Below, piece after piece: positions 11,387 through 23,078 of a stretch of DNA of 64,000 nt. Each line of letters begins with the position of its first letter. Position 1 is the stretch's first letter. This stretch comes from Darksidea phi. Lineage: Eukaryota; Ascomycota; Dothideomycetes; Pleosporales; Lentitheciaceae. Under the pieces are notes generated by a model. That model was not told where the DNA came from and searched no databases. It saw only the letters and a program-made list of their open reading frames with translations. Where the stretch lies: contig JASJFT010000025.1 in the NCBI GenBank assembly GCA_030770425.1, forward strand, positions 248,001 to 312,000, in the 5' to 3' direction. A program made the position numbers and the translations under genes.

Positions 11387-13382
11387 ATGAGCCGGCCGTC
11401 GGTGCTCGCCAGCGGCTTCCACCCGTATGCACACGCCCACGCCCACGCCCACGCACACGCACAGAGTCCCTACGCGGGCGCGCTCCACCACTCAGCGCCC
11501 GCGCAGCTGACGTACCGCCAACCGCAGCCGCTCCCCATGCGCCCGCCGGAGCTAGCTTCCGCCTACAATACCGGCCTCCATCTACACACTGGCCACCACC
11601 ACGCTGCACCCAACTCGTCGTCGATTGTCAGAATGTCCGGCCCTGCTTACATGCCCTCGGACGAGCTGGCCCAGCTGCAGAAACTCAGCAACGAGTATGA
11701 GCCCGAGGCGACCGTGAGTGCGCCCTCCCCCCCTTCACCCCCCCCTCCCGCAGTATCTGTCTCGCCCGGTCCAGCATCGCTGACAAGGCCCAGGGCCCGC
11801 TTGTCGGCGAGCGCCAGAGCAGCACCGCCATCACGAGCGAGTATGCAAATGCCGATCCCATCTACAGGATCAAGACGGCCGCACTGCCCTCAAAATATGC
11901 CTTCTTCCGCACCTGTCGCGGCGACGGCCACTGCGGCTGGCGAGGTGCGTCCCATGCGAACCAATTGCCGCTGTCTTTGCACTAACCGCCCGCTGCAGCA
12001 ATCGCCTTCACGTATTTCGAGGCCCTGGTCCGCCAGGGTGACATCACCAAGTTCGACGAGGAAGAGGCGCGCCTGAGCTCCATGCACAATCTGCTCAACA
12101 ATGCCGGCTTCCCGCACCATGTCTACGTCGACTGGGCCGAGGAGGTCTTTGACCTGCTCCGTGAGCTCGCCCTGTCGCTGCGCAACGACGACGGCCGCGC
12201 CGCCGACCTGCTGCTGCAGAAGTTCAATGACGAGAGCGTCTCCCTGTCCATCATAACCTACTTCAAGGTGAGTCCGCCTCGGTTGCATCTCGAGCACTCC
12301 GCTGACCTCGCAAGCTCCTCGCAAGTGCCTGGGTGCAGTCCAACTCGGACAACTTCAAGCACTTCGTCCCAATGGGCGACGTGAAGGCGTACTGCTCGCT
12401 CAATATGGAAATTTCCAACTGTGAGATTGACAACGTCGCCATTGTTGCCCTGTCCGAGGCGGTAATCGCGCCCGCCGGTATCGGCTTCGAGATCATGTAT
12501 CTAGACCGCTCCCAGGGCGACGAGGTCAACATTACCCAATTCTCCCAGCCAACGGATCACACCGGCATGCCGCTGCCGAATCCGCCTGTGATCCGACTGC
12601 TCTATCGCCCGTAAGTTCTTCATCCCTCGCTATTTCACCCCCCTAACCTGCAACAGTGGCCACTACGACATCTTGTACAAGGCGGGCGATTTCCCCGCGC
12701 CCGTCCAGCACGCGCAGCCCATGCAATCGCAGGCGCCGCTCCACGTGGCTCTTGCAGCAGGCTACAGCGAGGGCTTCATGCCTGTGGCCTCCAACGTAGA
12801 CGTCATGGCGATGATCCCTGGCATGTATTCCACTGGTCTTGGCCAGAGATGGCCTTCGGTTTCGTACGACTTCGACTCAAGCCCTACTCCGCAGGCTCAG
12901 ATGACCCCCATCCAGCCGTATGCACCAACACCGACGTCCTCTGCTTCTGTCCCCAGCTCGCACCAAGAGTTCATGTCTCCCGTTCATGCTAGTCATATAG
13001 CCCACCACAATCCGCCAGCCCACCACAACATCCAGCTCGAACAACCTCCGATCGCCCTCCCCATCCATCCGGCTCCACCACCTGCCGGTAGCATAGAACG
13101 CGCTCCGCTTGCGGTCGAACGGGGAGGTCCATTCAGGCGGTCAATCTACGAACTCGAACCAGCATTTACCTCTGGCCCGGTGCATGCAATGCCCTTCCAG
13201 ACATCAATATTTCGAAAGTAGGCATCAGCCAATTCAAACAGCATCTTTTGATACTAACGAGTACCAGCTCACACTACAACACCGCCCATTTCCTGAATCC
13301 AGACTTCCAACCAGAAGAATGGTCGCCGGACACAGAATACAGCACCGGTAACAAAGGCAGACACAAGTCGACGTCACAATAG
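11387..13382 (+). CDS. Otubain-type ubiquitin thioesterase (peptidase C65)
   Basis: Cysteine protease that removes ubiquitin, family of human OTUB1. Six exons (11387-11713, 11794-11944, 11999-12267, 12315-12610, 12657-13217, 13268-13382) sum to 573 codons (572 residues). The N-terminal ~110 residues are low complexity, with a His-Ala repeat (YAHAHAHAHAHAQ). The OTU core follows: YAFFRTCRGDGHCGWRAIAF, where the Asp and Cys are catalytic, then VPMGDVKAYCSLNMEI and the histidine motif RPGHYDILY. The usual DGNC is DGHC here. The C-terminal ~240 residues are Pro/His-rich and disordered-looking, ending with a conserved-looking NPDFQPEEW motif. Chosen start is the first ATG in frame; open frame continues a little upstream without an ATG. 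The core is recognised with high confidence; substrates are unknown. Confidence 0.9.
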
Positions 13383-14431
13383 GACGCCTTCTCCTTGCAA
13401 CATCCTATCTCATACTCTCACTACTGAGGAGGCTTCTTCCGCCCTTTTAGCGAAAACTAGCGCCGGCGTTCATAGAGCGCAAATGCTCTCGGTAACTGCA
13501 TCATTTCCACAATCTCCATCCACGGCCTGGATGTCACGATGATTCACGACGATACCATTGTTAATCAATTTCGGACTTTACCTTGTTCACATAGCCAAAA
13601 GGCGCGGTATCCGAAGGTTTACCCACTTCCCCGCACCTTTCTCCTTCGACATGCTTCAATTCGGCATCGATTTTCGTTTGGTCTCGTTGAATGGGCGGGC
13701 TGCTGCTTCACACCAGACTGCAAAGAACCCACCCGCGAGGATGCACGACCGTTACGACTCAAAGACTATCGACCTCAGGGTGCCAACGTACTTAGTGTTG
13801 AACATGTTTATTTGACCTTTACACCGTTTTCGGACTACACATTCGCCAACTCCTCCTTTAATCCCCTCTTTCCCCCTCACGAATATTTGGTATGCGCAGT
13901 TTTCTCCGACTTGTCAAGGCTTTCCATCCCGTCACTGCAGGCTTCTCTCTCATCGGTTTTCCAACCACTCGCTCTTTGTATACCCTTACTATCCATCGGA
14001 CCCTAGGAGATTTTCCTTGGTGCGTTTTTTTGGTACTATGCAAGGGATCCGGTATGGGCGCGGGTCGGCGCAGTGGAGTTAGGGCCCTCGGATGACAGAT
14101 GGAAATCAGGAATGAGCCTACATGGGCTGGGCGCTGCAAGGCTGACGACAATTCTTCGATTGGTTTTCCGATCAATCATGACGTCTCATGAACAACCCTC
14201 AGTCTCCGCTGTAGCGAGCCTAGGTAGAATCTAGAAAGCTGCCAAAAAACACAAAATGTCCCCCAACATGTCCGTCACCGAGTGCCCTTGACCCACATCA
14301 ACGGGGCTAACTGAGTCTGTGCATTGACACGGAAAGTGCAGAGCCTCACTTTTCGCGGAGCATCCACCCGCTTTCATTAGCGCTCGAGTAATCGTTACAC
14401 CACCGCTACAGAAAAAAAACCACGCTTAGAA

Positions 14432-14443
14432 GGGGGGCCCCCC
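14432..14443. repeat. G6C6 palindrome
   Basis: Six G followed directly by six C, a perfect 12-bp palindrome next to further C-rich sequence (CTCCCCC). It lies in the otubain/IPI3 intergenic region; function unknown. Confidence 0.7.
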
Positions 14444-14692
14444 TCCCCCAATGAGGACAGTGGTACATCCCTCGTCGAACCCTAGAACCCAAGCAAAACG
14501 CTAAAACATGGTAGGATGGTAGGACACGGGGGCAATTCCGCTATTGCAAAACACCCCCGTGCTTCCTGACTCGACGCCGCGGCCCGCCTCAACGCAGGTA
14601 CATGGGGGCACACTGAGGGTCGGGAAAGCGCTCAGCATGTGGAGCCATGTCGATGTTGAGCATGTACTCATGACACGCAGCGGCAGGACCCA

Positions 14693-14720
14693 CACACACA
14701 CACACGCACGCATACACACT
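14693..14720. repeat. CA-rich microsatellite
   Basis: Alternating CA units with a few CG/TA interruptions, read directly from the sequence. Intergenic, likely neutral. Confidence 0.75.
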
Positions 14721-15667
14721 GAGAAAAAAAGAAAGAGAGAAACCGAGCCTTGTCACCAGTTCATGCATGAAAGATTCCACGGGAAGTTTGGGGGGGGGAA
14801 GGAGTTTCTTCACCGTCTTTTTTGTACGTAATGGTGGCTATCTAGTCGGCACTGGGAAGAGGCTATTGAATTGGATGGAAGTAAGGCGGGAGGTAGTTTT
14901 GAGGCGCTTCATTATCCATTTGACATGCCCAGAAGGAGTCAGATGCTCTCACCGCTCGCGGTCTTACCTGGCCGCATAGCACGCTCTTCTCCTCTGCCTC
15001 TCTCCTAACTCGAGAGGGAAAGATCACCCCCCAATGCACCACCACACGTTTCCTCTCTCTCCACTTCCCTTCCCTCACGGACCAGCAAACGCTCTGCACG
15101 CCGCCGTAGCACTACATGGCGCCCAGTCTGCTACCGGGGCGTCCGACATGATCACGGGCGTGCGGGCTGAACGGATGACGGGCGCTTGGTTCGTCAATTG
15201 TAGGACATGTGTGAGGAGAGCGTGTGCGTGCGAGATACCCCGCTTTCTGTATCATCACGGGGCATGTTTGTTGGTGCGAGGGGTGCAGTGAGGGGGGCTG
15301 GGGACAGGGGGCGCTGGATGATTTGTGAAAGAAGTTTCGGGGCACGCGGGACAAGCTCTGGGTTCGAAACTTCGACATTCTGCAATTGATGCTGGGCCCA
15401 AATTACGGGCCCGGAGACTCCGACGGGAAACGGTCGGAGTGGGCAAGGGTATTTGCGAAGCCGGGAGCCGCGGTTTCGCGTCATTTCTCTTTCGTTGAGT
15501 AAATGGTGTGTGGACTGGTTCCCCTTGTTTGTCACACAGACAAACGTTACAGCAAAAGCAAATCGCCGCACACCTGACATGAGGAACATCGGAAACCCCT
15601 GCGAACCCAACACCGGGGCCAGAACAGGTATTTCCTTGATAGAGAGCAGCTGAAAACCGGGATGCCT

Positions 15668-17450
15668 TCACCCCGAGGGGTTGGCATCAGAAGCCTCATC
15701 AGGCGATGCTTCGCCGTCGCCGTCAGTGTGGTTTGATTCGTCTGACTCTTCGGAGCCGGATGATGCGGCCTCGACGGAGGCGACCTCGCTCATTTCCACA
15801 TCGTCGTCAGCGTGCGGAGCCGCGCCGTTGGTGAGACTGGAGGTCTGCTTGGCTATTCGTCGCGCACGTTGTGCACGCTTTCGCGCTCGTTCTTCGGTTA
15901 CAAAGTACTCTTTCTCTTCTCGCAGGTCTGAGAGCTGCTGGAACGTGACTTTTTGGACACGCTGGAGGCTTGCGAGCTGTTTCTTGAGCTCTTGAAGCTC
16001 GTCGGACTGCGCGTTGCCAGATAAGAGTTCAGTGTCTTCTACTGCGCTGGACCCATTCAACGATAGGAAGTCTGAAGCGGTGGCAGTGCCGCCTTTGGAC
16101 GGTGCATCCCAAGCCGCAAGCTCCGCGAGGCCTTCTTCAAGCATAGCTTGCGGGAAGCTTGGGTGCGTAAGCGCTTCTTCGAATTCACTCCTTTCCGCTG
16201 CTCCGCTCTCCGTTGCAGAGATGGGCAGACTAGGAAGCCGACCTATAAATTGCATATTCAAGCTGTAGTTCAGAGGAACGAGCGCATCGCCACTGGCAAT
16301 ACAAGAGTCTTGCTTTGGCTTGACAACGGTATGGACCTTGAAAGTAGGCTCTCGCGCTCTGGGGAACCCAGTAGGTTCTAGATATAGCAAGTTCGTGACT
16401 GGTCCAGGAAGACTCGCCAAAGTAGAGATCCAAATCTTCTTCGCAGCGTCCCAGACAGCTACCTTGCCACTTGCATGTCCTGATATGAGTGATGTGCCGT
16501 CCCAACTCACACTCAAACTCAGCGCCGCACCCAGTTTCTGTGAATCTGCGCTGAATCTTGTTTTCTTAGCCGGTTGTACAGGGCGATGCGATGAAGAAAT
16601 GTCACGGAGCGTGTCAGTTGGCGTAACTGCCTGCACTTCATCGTAGAAGTCCAATGTCTGCAGACTCCCGTCGCTGTAGGCTACGTAGACGGCGCGATCG
16701 GCAGGATCCAAAGCTAAAGACTGAGGTAGCTCTGGGAGCAAATACGTCCGCAGCGCTTGGCCATTATGATAGTCCCATATTATCGCTGACTTGTCTTCCG
16801 ATACTGACACGGCAATGTTTGAACTGCTCGAGCTGTGTCCGCAGACAATGGAGGATATAGGGCCACGATGCGTCGAAAGAGTATGGACGGGCGAGCGCGA
16901 GGTATCCGGCGAGAAAGAGAGGATTGAATGGAGCGCCCATACATGTATCATGGAGTCTGGAGAGCCAGAAAGGAAGAAGTTCGAGGCGGGGTCGACTGCA
17001 AGGGAAGCGACGGGTTGAAGATGCGAGGTGGATGTGGACACGAGCCGGCCAGAGCAGATCTAGGACCACATTAGAGATCGTTGGCATGCCTAAAGTGCGA
17101 ATATAATTCACCTCCCAAGCCAGCACCCTTCCGCTCTCCGTCCCCAGCAGCAGCACTGTATCCTTCGCCGCAAGCGCAATGCTATGTATCCTCTCCGGAA
17201 ACGGTACAAGTGCTTCCTGGTTGCCTTTCTCCCTACTATAGACATGCACGACCGCCTTGCCTTCCTGCGCCGCAAAAATATGCGAGCTGCTCACGGCAAG
17301 TCCATTCGGCGCTGTTGCGCTTTTCTTGAAGACATGGCGCTGCGCAGCCAATGGCTGGTATTCGTGGAAGAAAATGCCTGCATCCTTTGTGACTCCAGTA
17401 TTTGCCTTGGTTTGGGCGGATATGGAGGCGACGAAGTGCTCGGTGAGCAT
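15668..17450 (-). CDS. ipi3: Pre-rRNA-processing protein IPI3 (WD40)
   Basis: WD40 subunit of the Rix1 (Ipi1-Ipi2-Ipi3) complex, acting in ITS2 processing and pre-60S maturation in the nucleus. Two exons (17450-17112 and 17059-15668; 52-nt intron) give 576 residues. The join reads RVLAWEICSGRLVSTS. The start chosen is MLTEHFVASI, the usual start of fungal Ipi3; the frame stays open upstream to 17579 and a longer N-terminus (MDPIPTTRRR) is possible. WD blades are visible as SGSPDSMIHVWAL, SVSEDKSAIIWDY and ISGHASGKVAVWD. The C-terminus has a coiled-coil (LQELKKQLASLQRVQKV) and an acidic Ser/Glu-rich tail. Convergent with otubain, divergent from the APH-like kinase. Confidence 0.9.
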
Positions 17451-18228
17451 GGTGGCGGGGACGGTGCGGGCGAGTTTCGTCGCTTGAAGCTTGTCAATTA
17501 TTTTTTTTGGTGTTGAAGCTTCGGGCACGGGCTGGGGTGTGACGTCGGGCCGACGCCGAGTTGTCGGTATGGGATCCACCCGAACACATTCGCGGGAGAT
17601 GAGCTTTTCCGATCCCGCCGTAGACGGCTTGAATTTTCATTCGAATTGACTATCCCAGTTACTTTGTACCAAAAGCTCAAATCGATCAGGTCAGTCAAAG
17701 CTGTGCATTGATCTGGACCGTGCGCTGAGTGGAGAGAAGCCGTATATATTGGCAAGGGTATTATCTATTTGGATTTGTACGATAGGAGTCTCTTTTGTAA
17801 GGTCCGCACAAAACACAGTAGGAGCTTGTACATAGTAGATGTGCTAGTGCTATGCCTACACCCTACACCCGTTAAAAGAGCTGTAGGGCTGTAAACGGTA
17901 CTGTCGGTCACGTGGGCGTCCGATGAGGAGATGATATGCCATATTATATTGCCCCCCAATTTAACGCTACTACGTGAAATTGTATAACGTGAATAACTTC
18001 TGTAAAAGAGTGGAAAACACCTGGCAAACCGGAGTGTGTCTCGGATTGCATTAATTCCTTTGATTGGGTCGCTTAGACCTGAGGGACCGAGCCCGGAACT
18101 CTATAGAAAGGGCGCCTGACATTCCCCACAGTCTATCGTCTTTTCAATCGCCTTGTCCAATCTGCTTCCCTATTCTTTAGCAGTCTTCACTGAAGAGATC
18201 CCAACTTGGCTTAGGGCCACTGTGTGTA
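17451..18228. other. Intergenic: divergent promoters of IPI3 and APH-like kinase
   Basis: About 0.8 kb. The first 130 bp could be coding if IPI3 uses its upstream start. Otherwise AT-richer promoter-like DNA with no recognisable motif. Confidence 0.5.
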
Positions 18229-19566
18229 ATGACTGTCTTCGACGAGATAGCCGAGAAAAGCGGTGATGATCAGTGGGACGAATGGAAGAAGCAGGTCCTC
18301 GGCGCAAGGGATGAAATTGCAGCATTTGTCGCCCGTCACCGGCCAGGAGGTGAAGCTGGAGAGGTTCTCGACTGGTTTGAGGGCTCCTTCAACTTCTGCC
18401 TCCAGGTCACGTTCAACGATGAAGGCCCGGATGCCATTATTCGGTTCCCAGGGCCGGGGCACACGACATTCCGAGAAGAGAAGATCGCGAACGAGGTCCA
18501 GATCATCAATTTCCTCCATGAACAGACCACGATTCCTGTCCCACGCTTGATAAGCTGGGGCTTAACTGAGGACAGCCCAAAGCACTTTGGACCATTCATT
18601 ATCTCGGAGTTCGTCGAGGGAGTTCCCTTGTCTAATATCCTAAAGGACCCCACTGATCGAAAGAGGCTCTACTTGAACCCGAAGATTGATGAACAAACAC
18701 TGGACATTATTTTTGATCAAATTGCCGATATCATGCTTCAACTCTTCCAATTCAATTTCGACCGCATCGGAGCCATCTCAAAGGACCCCATTTCGAATAA
18801 ATGGTCTGTTACTGGAAGGCCCTTGACCTACAGCATGAACGAGTTAGCAACTACCGCATTCTACCCTGTTGATAAATTCCCCAAGGCTCCGTTTCAATCT
18901 GCAAGCGACTACTTTAGGTCTCTCATGTACGAACATATGACGCATCTTTGGACCCAGCGCAACCTCTCCACGAACCCAAAAGATGCTCAGGAGCGATATA
19001 TCGCCCGCCATCTATTTGCACAATTAGTTAACAAGTACTGCATCGAGGACAGCGGCCCTTTTAAACTCTTCTGCGACGACTTTCGACCGCAGAACATGCT
19101 CGTGGACCCGAAGACTCTCCGCATCACAGCCGTGCTCGATCTTGAGTTTACGAATGCCATGCCGGGTCAGTATTCGTACGAACCGCCGTGGTGGTTGCTG
19201 CTGGCGGGGCCGGACTCATATCTTTTCCGAGGTCGCACCATGGAGGAATTCATAGCGGCCTACGAGCCCCGCTTAGAGCAGTTCCTGCAAGCGATGCAAC
19301 GAGCTGAAAGAGCAAGGGGAATGCTGCGCGGTGGGACGGCCCTTTCTTGTCTTATGCGCGAGTCGTGGCTCACGAAGCGTTTCTGGTTCAATTACGCGGC
19401 AAGGAAGCCTTTCGATGTTGAAGTTCTCTTCAGCAACTGCCTGAATGAGGCCCGCGCTGCTGTTGAGTCGCTGGACGAGGAGGCACGTGAAGGGTTGGAG
19501 CCATTCGTCCAGATGAAGATGAAGCAGTTGAAGGCATATGACTACGATTGCAAGAAGTTTCTTTAA
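18229..19566 (+). CDS. APH-fold phosphotransferase family protein
   Basis: Single-exon gene of 445 residues in the aminoglycoside phosphotransferase (APH)/choline-kinase-like fold, a large family in filamentous fungi whose substrates are mostly unknown. The N-lobe has GSFNFCLQVTF and IIRFPGPG (ATP-binding strand lysine replaced by Arg) with KIANEVQIINFL, then PFIISEFVEGVPL as the hinge. The Brenner-type catalytic loop is FCDDFRPQNMLVDP, followed by the metal-binding ITAVLDLEFTNAMP. The C-terminal helices contain PPWWLLLAGPD. In the catalytic loop the usual His-x-Asp reads Cys-Asp-Asp. Fold assignment is firm, substrate is not. It is not evidence of antibiotic resistance. Confidence 0.85.
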   Translation: MTVFDEIAEKSGDDQWDEWKKQVLGARDEIAAFVARHRPGGEAGEVLDWFEGSFNFCLQVTFNDEGPDAIIRFPGPGHTTFREEKIANEVQIINFLHEQTTIPVPRLISWGLTEDSPKHFGPFIISEFVEGVPLSNILKDPTDRKRLYLNPKIDEQTLDIIFDQIADIMLQLFQFNFDRIGAISKDPISNKWSVTGRPLTYSMNELATTAFYPVDKFPKAPFQSASDYFRSLMYEHMTHLWTQRNLSTNPKDAQERYIARHLFAQLVNKYCIEDSGPFKLFCDDFRPQNMLVDPKTLRITAVLDLEFTNAMPGQYSYEPPWWLLLAGPDSYLFRGRTMEEFIAAYEPRLEQFLQAMQRAERARGMLRGGTALSCLMRESWLTKRFWFNYAARKPFDVEVLFSNCLNEARAAVESLDEEAREGLEPFVQMKMKQLKAYDYDCKKFL

Positions 19567-20231
19567 GGAGTATCCTTTTCCCTCCCAACCGCTCGACATC
19601 GAAATGAGCTGCCGCCACACCACACGAACTCTTCAAAGACATGAGGTTAGGTCAGCTCTATTGATTGAGTGAGATCGAATCGACACTCGTGTTTTGGTAG
19701 AGGGTCGGAGCAGCCTTAGGTGAGACCTTCGGCCTCAGCCTTAACATAATCAAGTTCATGATGAGAAGCGCGAAGGAGTAAAGCCATGATACGACTGAAG
19801 ATAATGCAGTTGAGCGGAATAACAGGAATATGTTTCATGGAGGCCGACGAGTGGAGCACCGTACATGATCTTAGACCAATGTTTTTTTTTTTGGTGTATT
19901 CGATATAGGTGGCTATATGAAACAAAAGGTAGTGACGATGTTGGTGGGGGTATGGGGTCATTCATCCAGGTGATGATCCATTGGAGCAGAGCAATCGTCG
20001 GCATAACAAGGTGTACGCTGCCTCTTCTTATTTATTGTTATACCTAAACGAGTGGAGTTTTTATATCGAACATCGTCCCCGACTCATGTGACGTCTCCCA
20101 GCGCCAGCCCTCGCAACGGGCAAACGTTGTGTCTTCCACACAAGATTCCCTGTATCCCTGTCAAGAGGTCTAACCTATGCAGATGGATAGAGTTTCACAA
20201 GGAAGACATACCTGGATCGGGTCTTTGTATC
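19567..20231. other. Intergenic, convergent 3' regions
   Basis: About 0.65 kb between the APH-like kinase and a tiny minus-strand ORF. A T10 run lies near 19882. No supported feature. Confidence 0.5.
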
Positions 20232-20417
20232 TTAAGTGGTAGTACTTCCAGCACCACGGCGCTCTTGAGATTTCCTCCCAGCCGCCTCGGCCGCCTCGCG
20301 CGCCTCACGTTCCTTCTTAGCCCGTTCACGCTTGTCTCGCGACTTTTTTGCTGCCTCTTCCATGCGCTTCTCCTCTTCATCGGTAGGGATTTTCACAAAG
20401 CCGCCACTGTTGGTCAT
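20232..20417 (-). CDS. Small highly charged hypothetical protein
   Basis: A 61-residue frame starting MTNSGGFVKIPTDEEEKRM and continuing as an uninterrupted Lys/Arg/Glu/Ala-rich helix (KKSRDKRERAKKEREAREAAEAAGRKSQ). It ends GAGSTTT. It has an ATG, is single-exon as modelled and looks like a short coiled-coil or nucleic-acid-binding helix. No domain is recognised. The plausible amino-acid pattern, with charged heptads and a distinct N-terminal motif, is the only support. A spliced C-terminal extension cannot be excluded. Confidence 0.45.
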   Translation of the reverse strand: MTNSGGFVKIPTDEEEKRMEEAAKKSRDKRERAKKEREAREAAEAAGRKSQERRGAGSTTT

Positions 20418-21443
20418 GTTGGGGTTTGCGGTGTTGATAAAGTTGCAGTGGTAGATGGGAGGGATCGGATGAGATTAAAGCGTTGAATGAAGCTAGAATC
20501 GTATTTCATTTTATAAACCTTCAAACTCATCCGTAGCGTGCAGGCAGACGCGTTGAAATAGGAAGCTGTCACGCCATCGCTTACCTCCCATATGATCTTT
20601 AGTTATTAATTGGCCAACGGCTAGCCCCCCTCCTTGGTCCAACAGCATCAAGGGCGCATAGGCAGCAGACCACACATCAAGGGTTCGGCATCCCTGATGA
20701 CACATTTCAAGCCCAGCACGGTTGGAATATGCCGCGCCCATGCTTCCTCGAGCCTCCCTCTCTAGGACACCTGCAGCCGATATACAAGCTATCAGCCCAT
20801 CAAATCGACGTCGATTAATCAAAGCTCTAGGCAGACGGGCGCTTCCATTGGCTCCGGGTAAATCTTGGCGCCAACCTCTGTACCCGATCACATTCTTCAA
20901 AACTTCGCCGCAAAACTGTCCATTCATTCTCAATATTGTCATAAATGTGACTCAATTGCGTTCTCAAGGCATGAAAGCTTTAATCTATTGCAGATAGCGC
21001 ATAAGCTGCGACCCATGCAGAGAGCGCGTCCAAAAATATCTCCTCGCTTCTATGGTTCCCTTTTCAACGAAGCATAACAATCCTCGATACTTTGCTCTGG
21101 GAACTAGGAACTAGGGACTAGAAACCCGGAGGAGTTGCACAAATTCTCACTCGTTGTCACCTGTCTTTGCCTATGCATATTGATAGCGTTTAGACTCAAA
21201 CTCCACACCGGGTGGGTCGGTCTTCCGTTGCTTCTTCGCACCGGCATCTCCCTCGGGCGAGGATCACTTCAGCCTATCCTCACACCCCTCAATTGAGCGG
21301 GGGCTGGTGACTTGGGAGGATCCCGCGACTGCGCCCTTGAGCTCATCCTTCGAAATAGTCTTATTAGCACCGTGTTTGGCTACACTAAAGCCAATGCACT
21401 TAATATGTCCTCGCCACTCGATCGAGAAACTCTTTTTCATTCT

Positions 21444-21835
21444 TCATATTTCGTAGCCCGGAGAATTCAAGGAAGAAAGGAAGTCGAGACTCGGAGCTGT
21501 ATCGTTTTTCTCCCTCACGTCTCCAAACCGATGATCAGGCTCCTCCTCGCCGTCTGTAAAGACTTCGAGTACCTCTATATCAAGATAGACGACATATAAC
21601 CATTCCCAATACATCCCAGTAGTCGCAAAAGAAATTTCAAGCGCAATTGGGATCTCTCTCTCGGCTTTGGCCCGTGTGATGACTTCAAGTATGCTGGCAC
21701 CGGTGACTCTAGAGATCGGAGGGCGGAGCCCATCCATAGTCTCGCGTGCCAACTTGAAGTTGGCTTTTCAACAAATTCCTCCAGGCGGCTTTCTCTGGTC
21801 CAATTCACTGATTCGACTTTAGCCGTGATTAGCTC
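21444..21835 (-). pseudogene. Frameshifted fragment of an unidentified protein gene
   Basis: Two minus-strand frames join into one plausible protein if a single base is restored at the CTTTT run near 21764-21768. Upstream is VESVNWTRESRLEEFVEK, downstream KANFKLARETMDGLRPP. The downstream part continues with IEVLEVFTDGEEEPDHRF and has the look of a conserved fungal protein (aromatic EW..Y..YLD..VLEVF pattern). It has no ATG, and a stop lies immediately upstream. The family was not identified. It could also be a chance frame or a two-exon gene missed here. Confidence 0.35.
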
Positions 21836-22935
21836 TGTTCCGACGGTTCATAGATGTGCTTTAATTGATCCTTAAACTTCTGCTTGCTCTCGCGCATCTT
21901 CAACACCAGCAACACCGAGTCATCACTTTTCGATTGTCCTTGGCCTTATTGGACTATCCCGGCTTTCTCTTTTTGTGTGCTCGCTTGACAAACATCTTTG
22001 TACCAAATTTGTTTTCTTCGTTTGACATAATCTTAATTATACATTAACTTCTCCCTCCATCTAGTCAGATAGGCGTCGCCACTTAAATCTCCCTATGCTA
22101 GCTCTCCAAAAATAATGGAAAGGGGATCCAAAATCCCACACGAAGGAAAGAGACTGAGAAACACCTCGGCGGCCCGCCCTTTTTATCGTGCGGTCCCAGC
22201 TCGAATGCTACCAAATTCCATAGTCGAAAGCAAGACTCCACGGGGGCGCTCAGACTGCTCACCGTTCCAGCTATCTCAATGCGGTTCTACTCTCACATAA
22301 AGAGCATCGTGAATGGGGTAAGACGTGATTCACTAGCGCGAACTCGGTATAGCCAGCTTCTCCAGCCGCAACGCCTTATTTTCGAAAAGGTCCTAAGCGA
22401 AAGCCTCATGACCTGTTTTCCCATCTTTTTCGTCTATCCTATCCTCCTGTGAACTCAACCGTGCAACCACGTGTACTTGCTAAAGCTTATGAAGGCTAAG
22501 CCTCTACACTTTCTTGGTGAAGAGTGATCAGGCTTGTCTCGTGCGAGTCACCCGCTACCCCTTTCGTAACACAGACGTAAGTTTAGCGACTACATAGCAC
22601 ACTATGGCTTCCAAATTGGGCTTCATTCGCCTCACACAATTTCTCCAGGAAGGACAAGGCTGATCAAGAGCTGGCTGGATTATCTTGGCTTGTGTAGGGC
22701 CAAGCTTGCAGAAGTCCAAGACGGTAGGAACAATGCTCGTGTGGATCTTTTGTGCTACGCGCTGATCAATCTCAGGGGCCGACGCAGGTCACGATGCTTC
22801 GGGGCGGTCTGCCCAAAGGCATTGTGTGACTGTTGTGGCTTGCTGGGAGGGATGATTTTACGTATAACAGTAACGACCTAAAATTGTTCACGAAAAAAGT
22901 GGGATTGGCACCCCGGGGGGCGCCTCTGAGCTGTG

Positions 22936-22941
22936 TATAAG
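22936..22941 (+). promoter_or_regulatory. Candidate TATA element of the WSC gene
   Basis: TATAAG about 140 bp before the WSC start codon, in an otherwise AT-moderate promoter. Position fits a fungal TATA element; assignment is inference. Confidence 0.35.
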
Positions 22942-23078
22942 TATCTTGAACTCCTCGTGTCAAAAGACATTTACTCCCATCCGCTTAAAAGATTCTCACT
23001 CCAGCGATCGTTATCAATCCAACCCAGTCATTCTCCTTACACTAAGTTACTCGTTCGAGCTTTTTCGAATCACGCAAC

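Larger units (their letters stand above)
13383..15667. other. Intergenic between convergent otubain and IPI3 genes
   Basis: About 2.3 kb, unusually long for a convergent pair. It holds a perfect G6C6 palindrome at 14432-14443 and a CA/GT microsatellite near 14693-14720. Short frames show no domains. No RNA gene recognised. Confidence 0.5.
20418..23078. other. Gene-poor region
   Basis: About 2.7 kb with no confident gene. It contains the frameshifted fragment described at 21444-21835 and a TATA-like element near 22936 that probably belongs to the WSC gene. The rest shows only short frames without domains. Confidence 0.5.

Noticed and set aside
10923..11609. 228-codon minus-strand frame
   Set aside because: Arg/Gly/Ala-rich translation of GC-rich DNA antisense to the otubain upstream region and first exon; chance frame.
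18229..19566. Antibiotic-resistance aminoglycoside kinase
   Set aside because: The APH fold is widespread in fungi with unknown substrates; nothing here indicates resistance.
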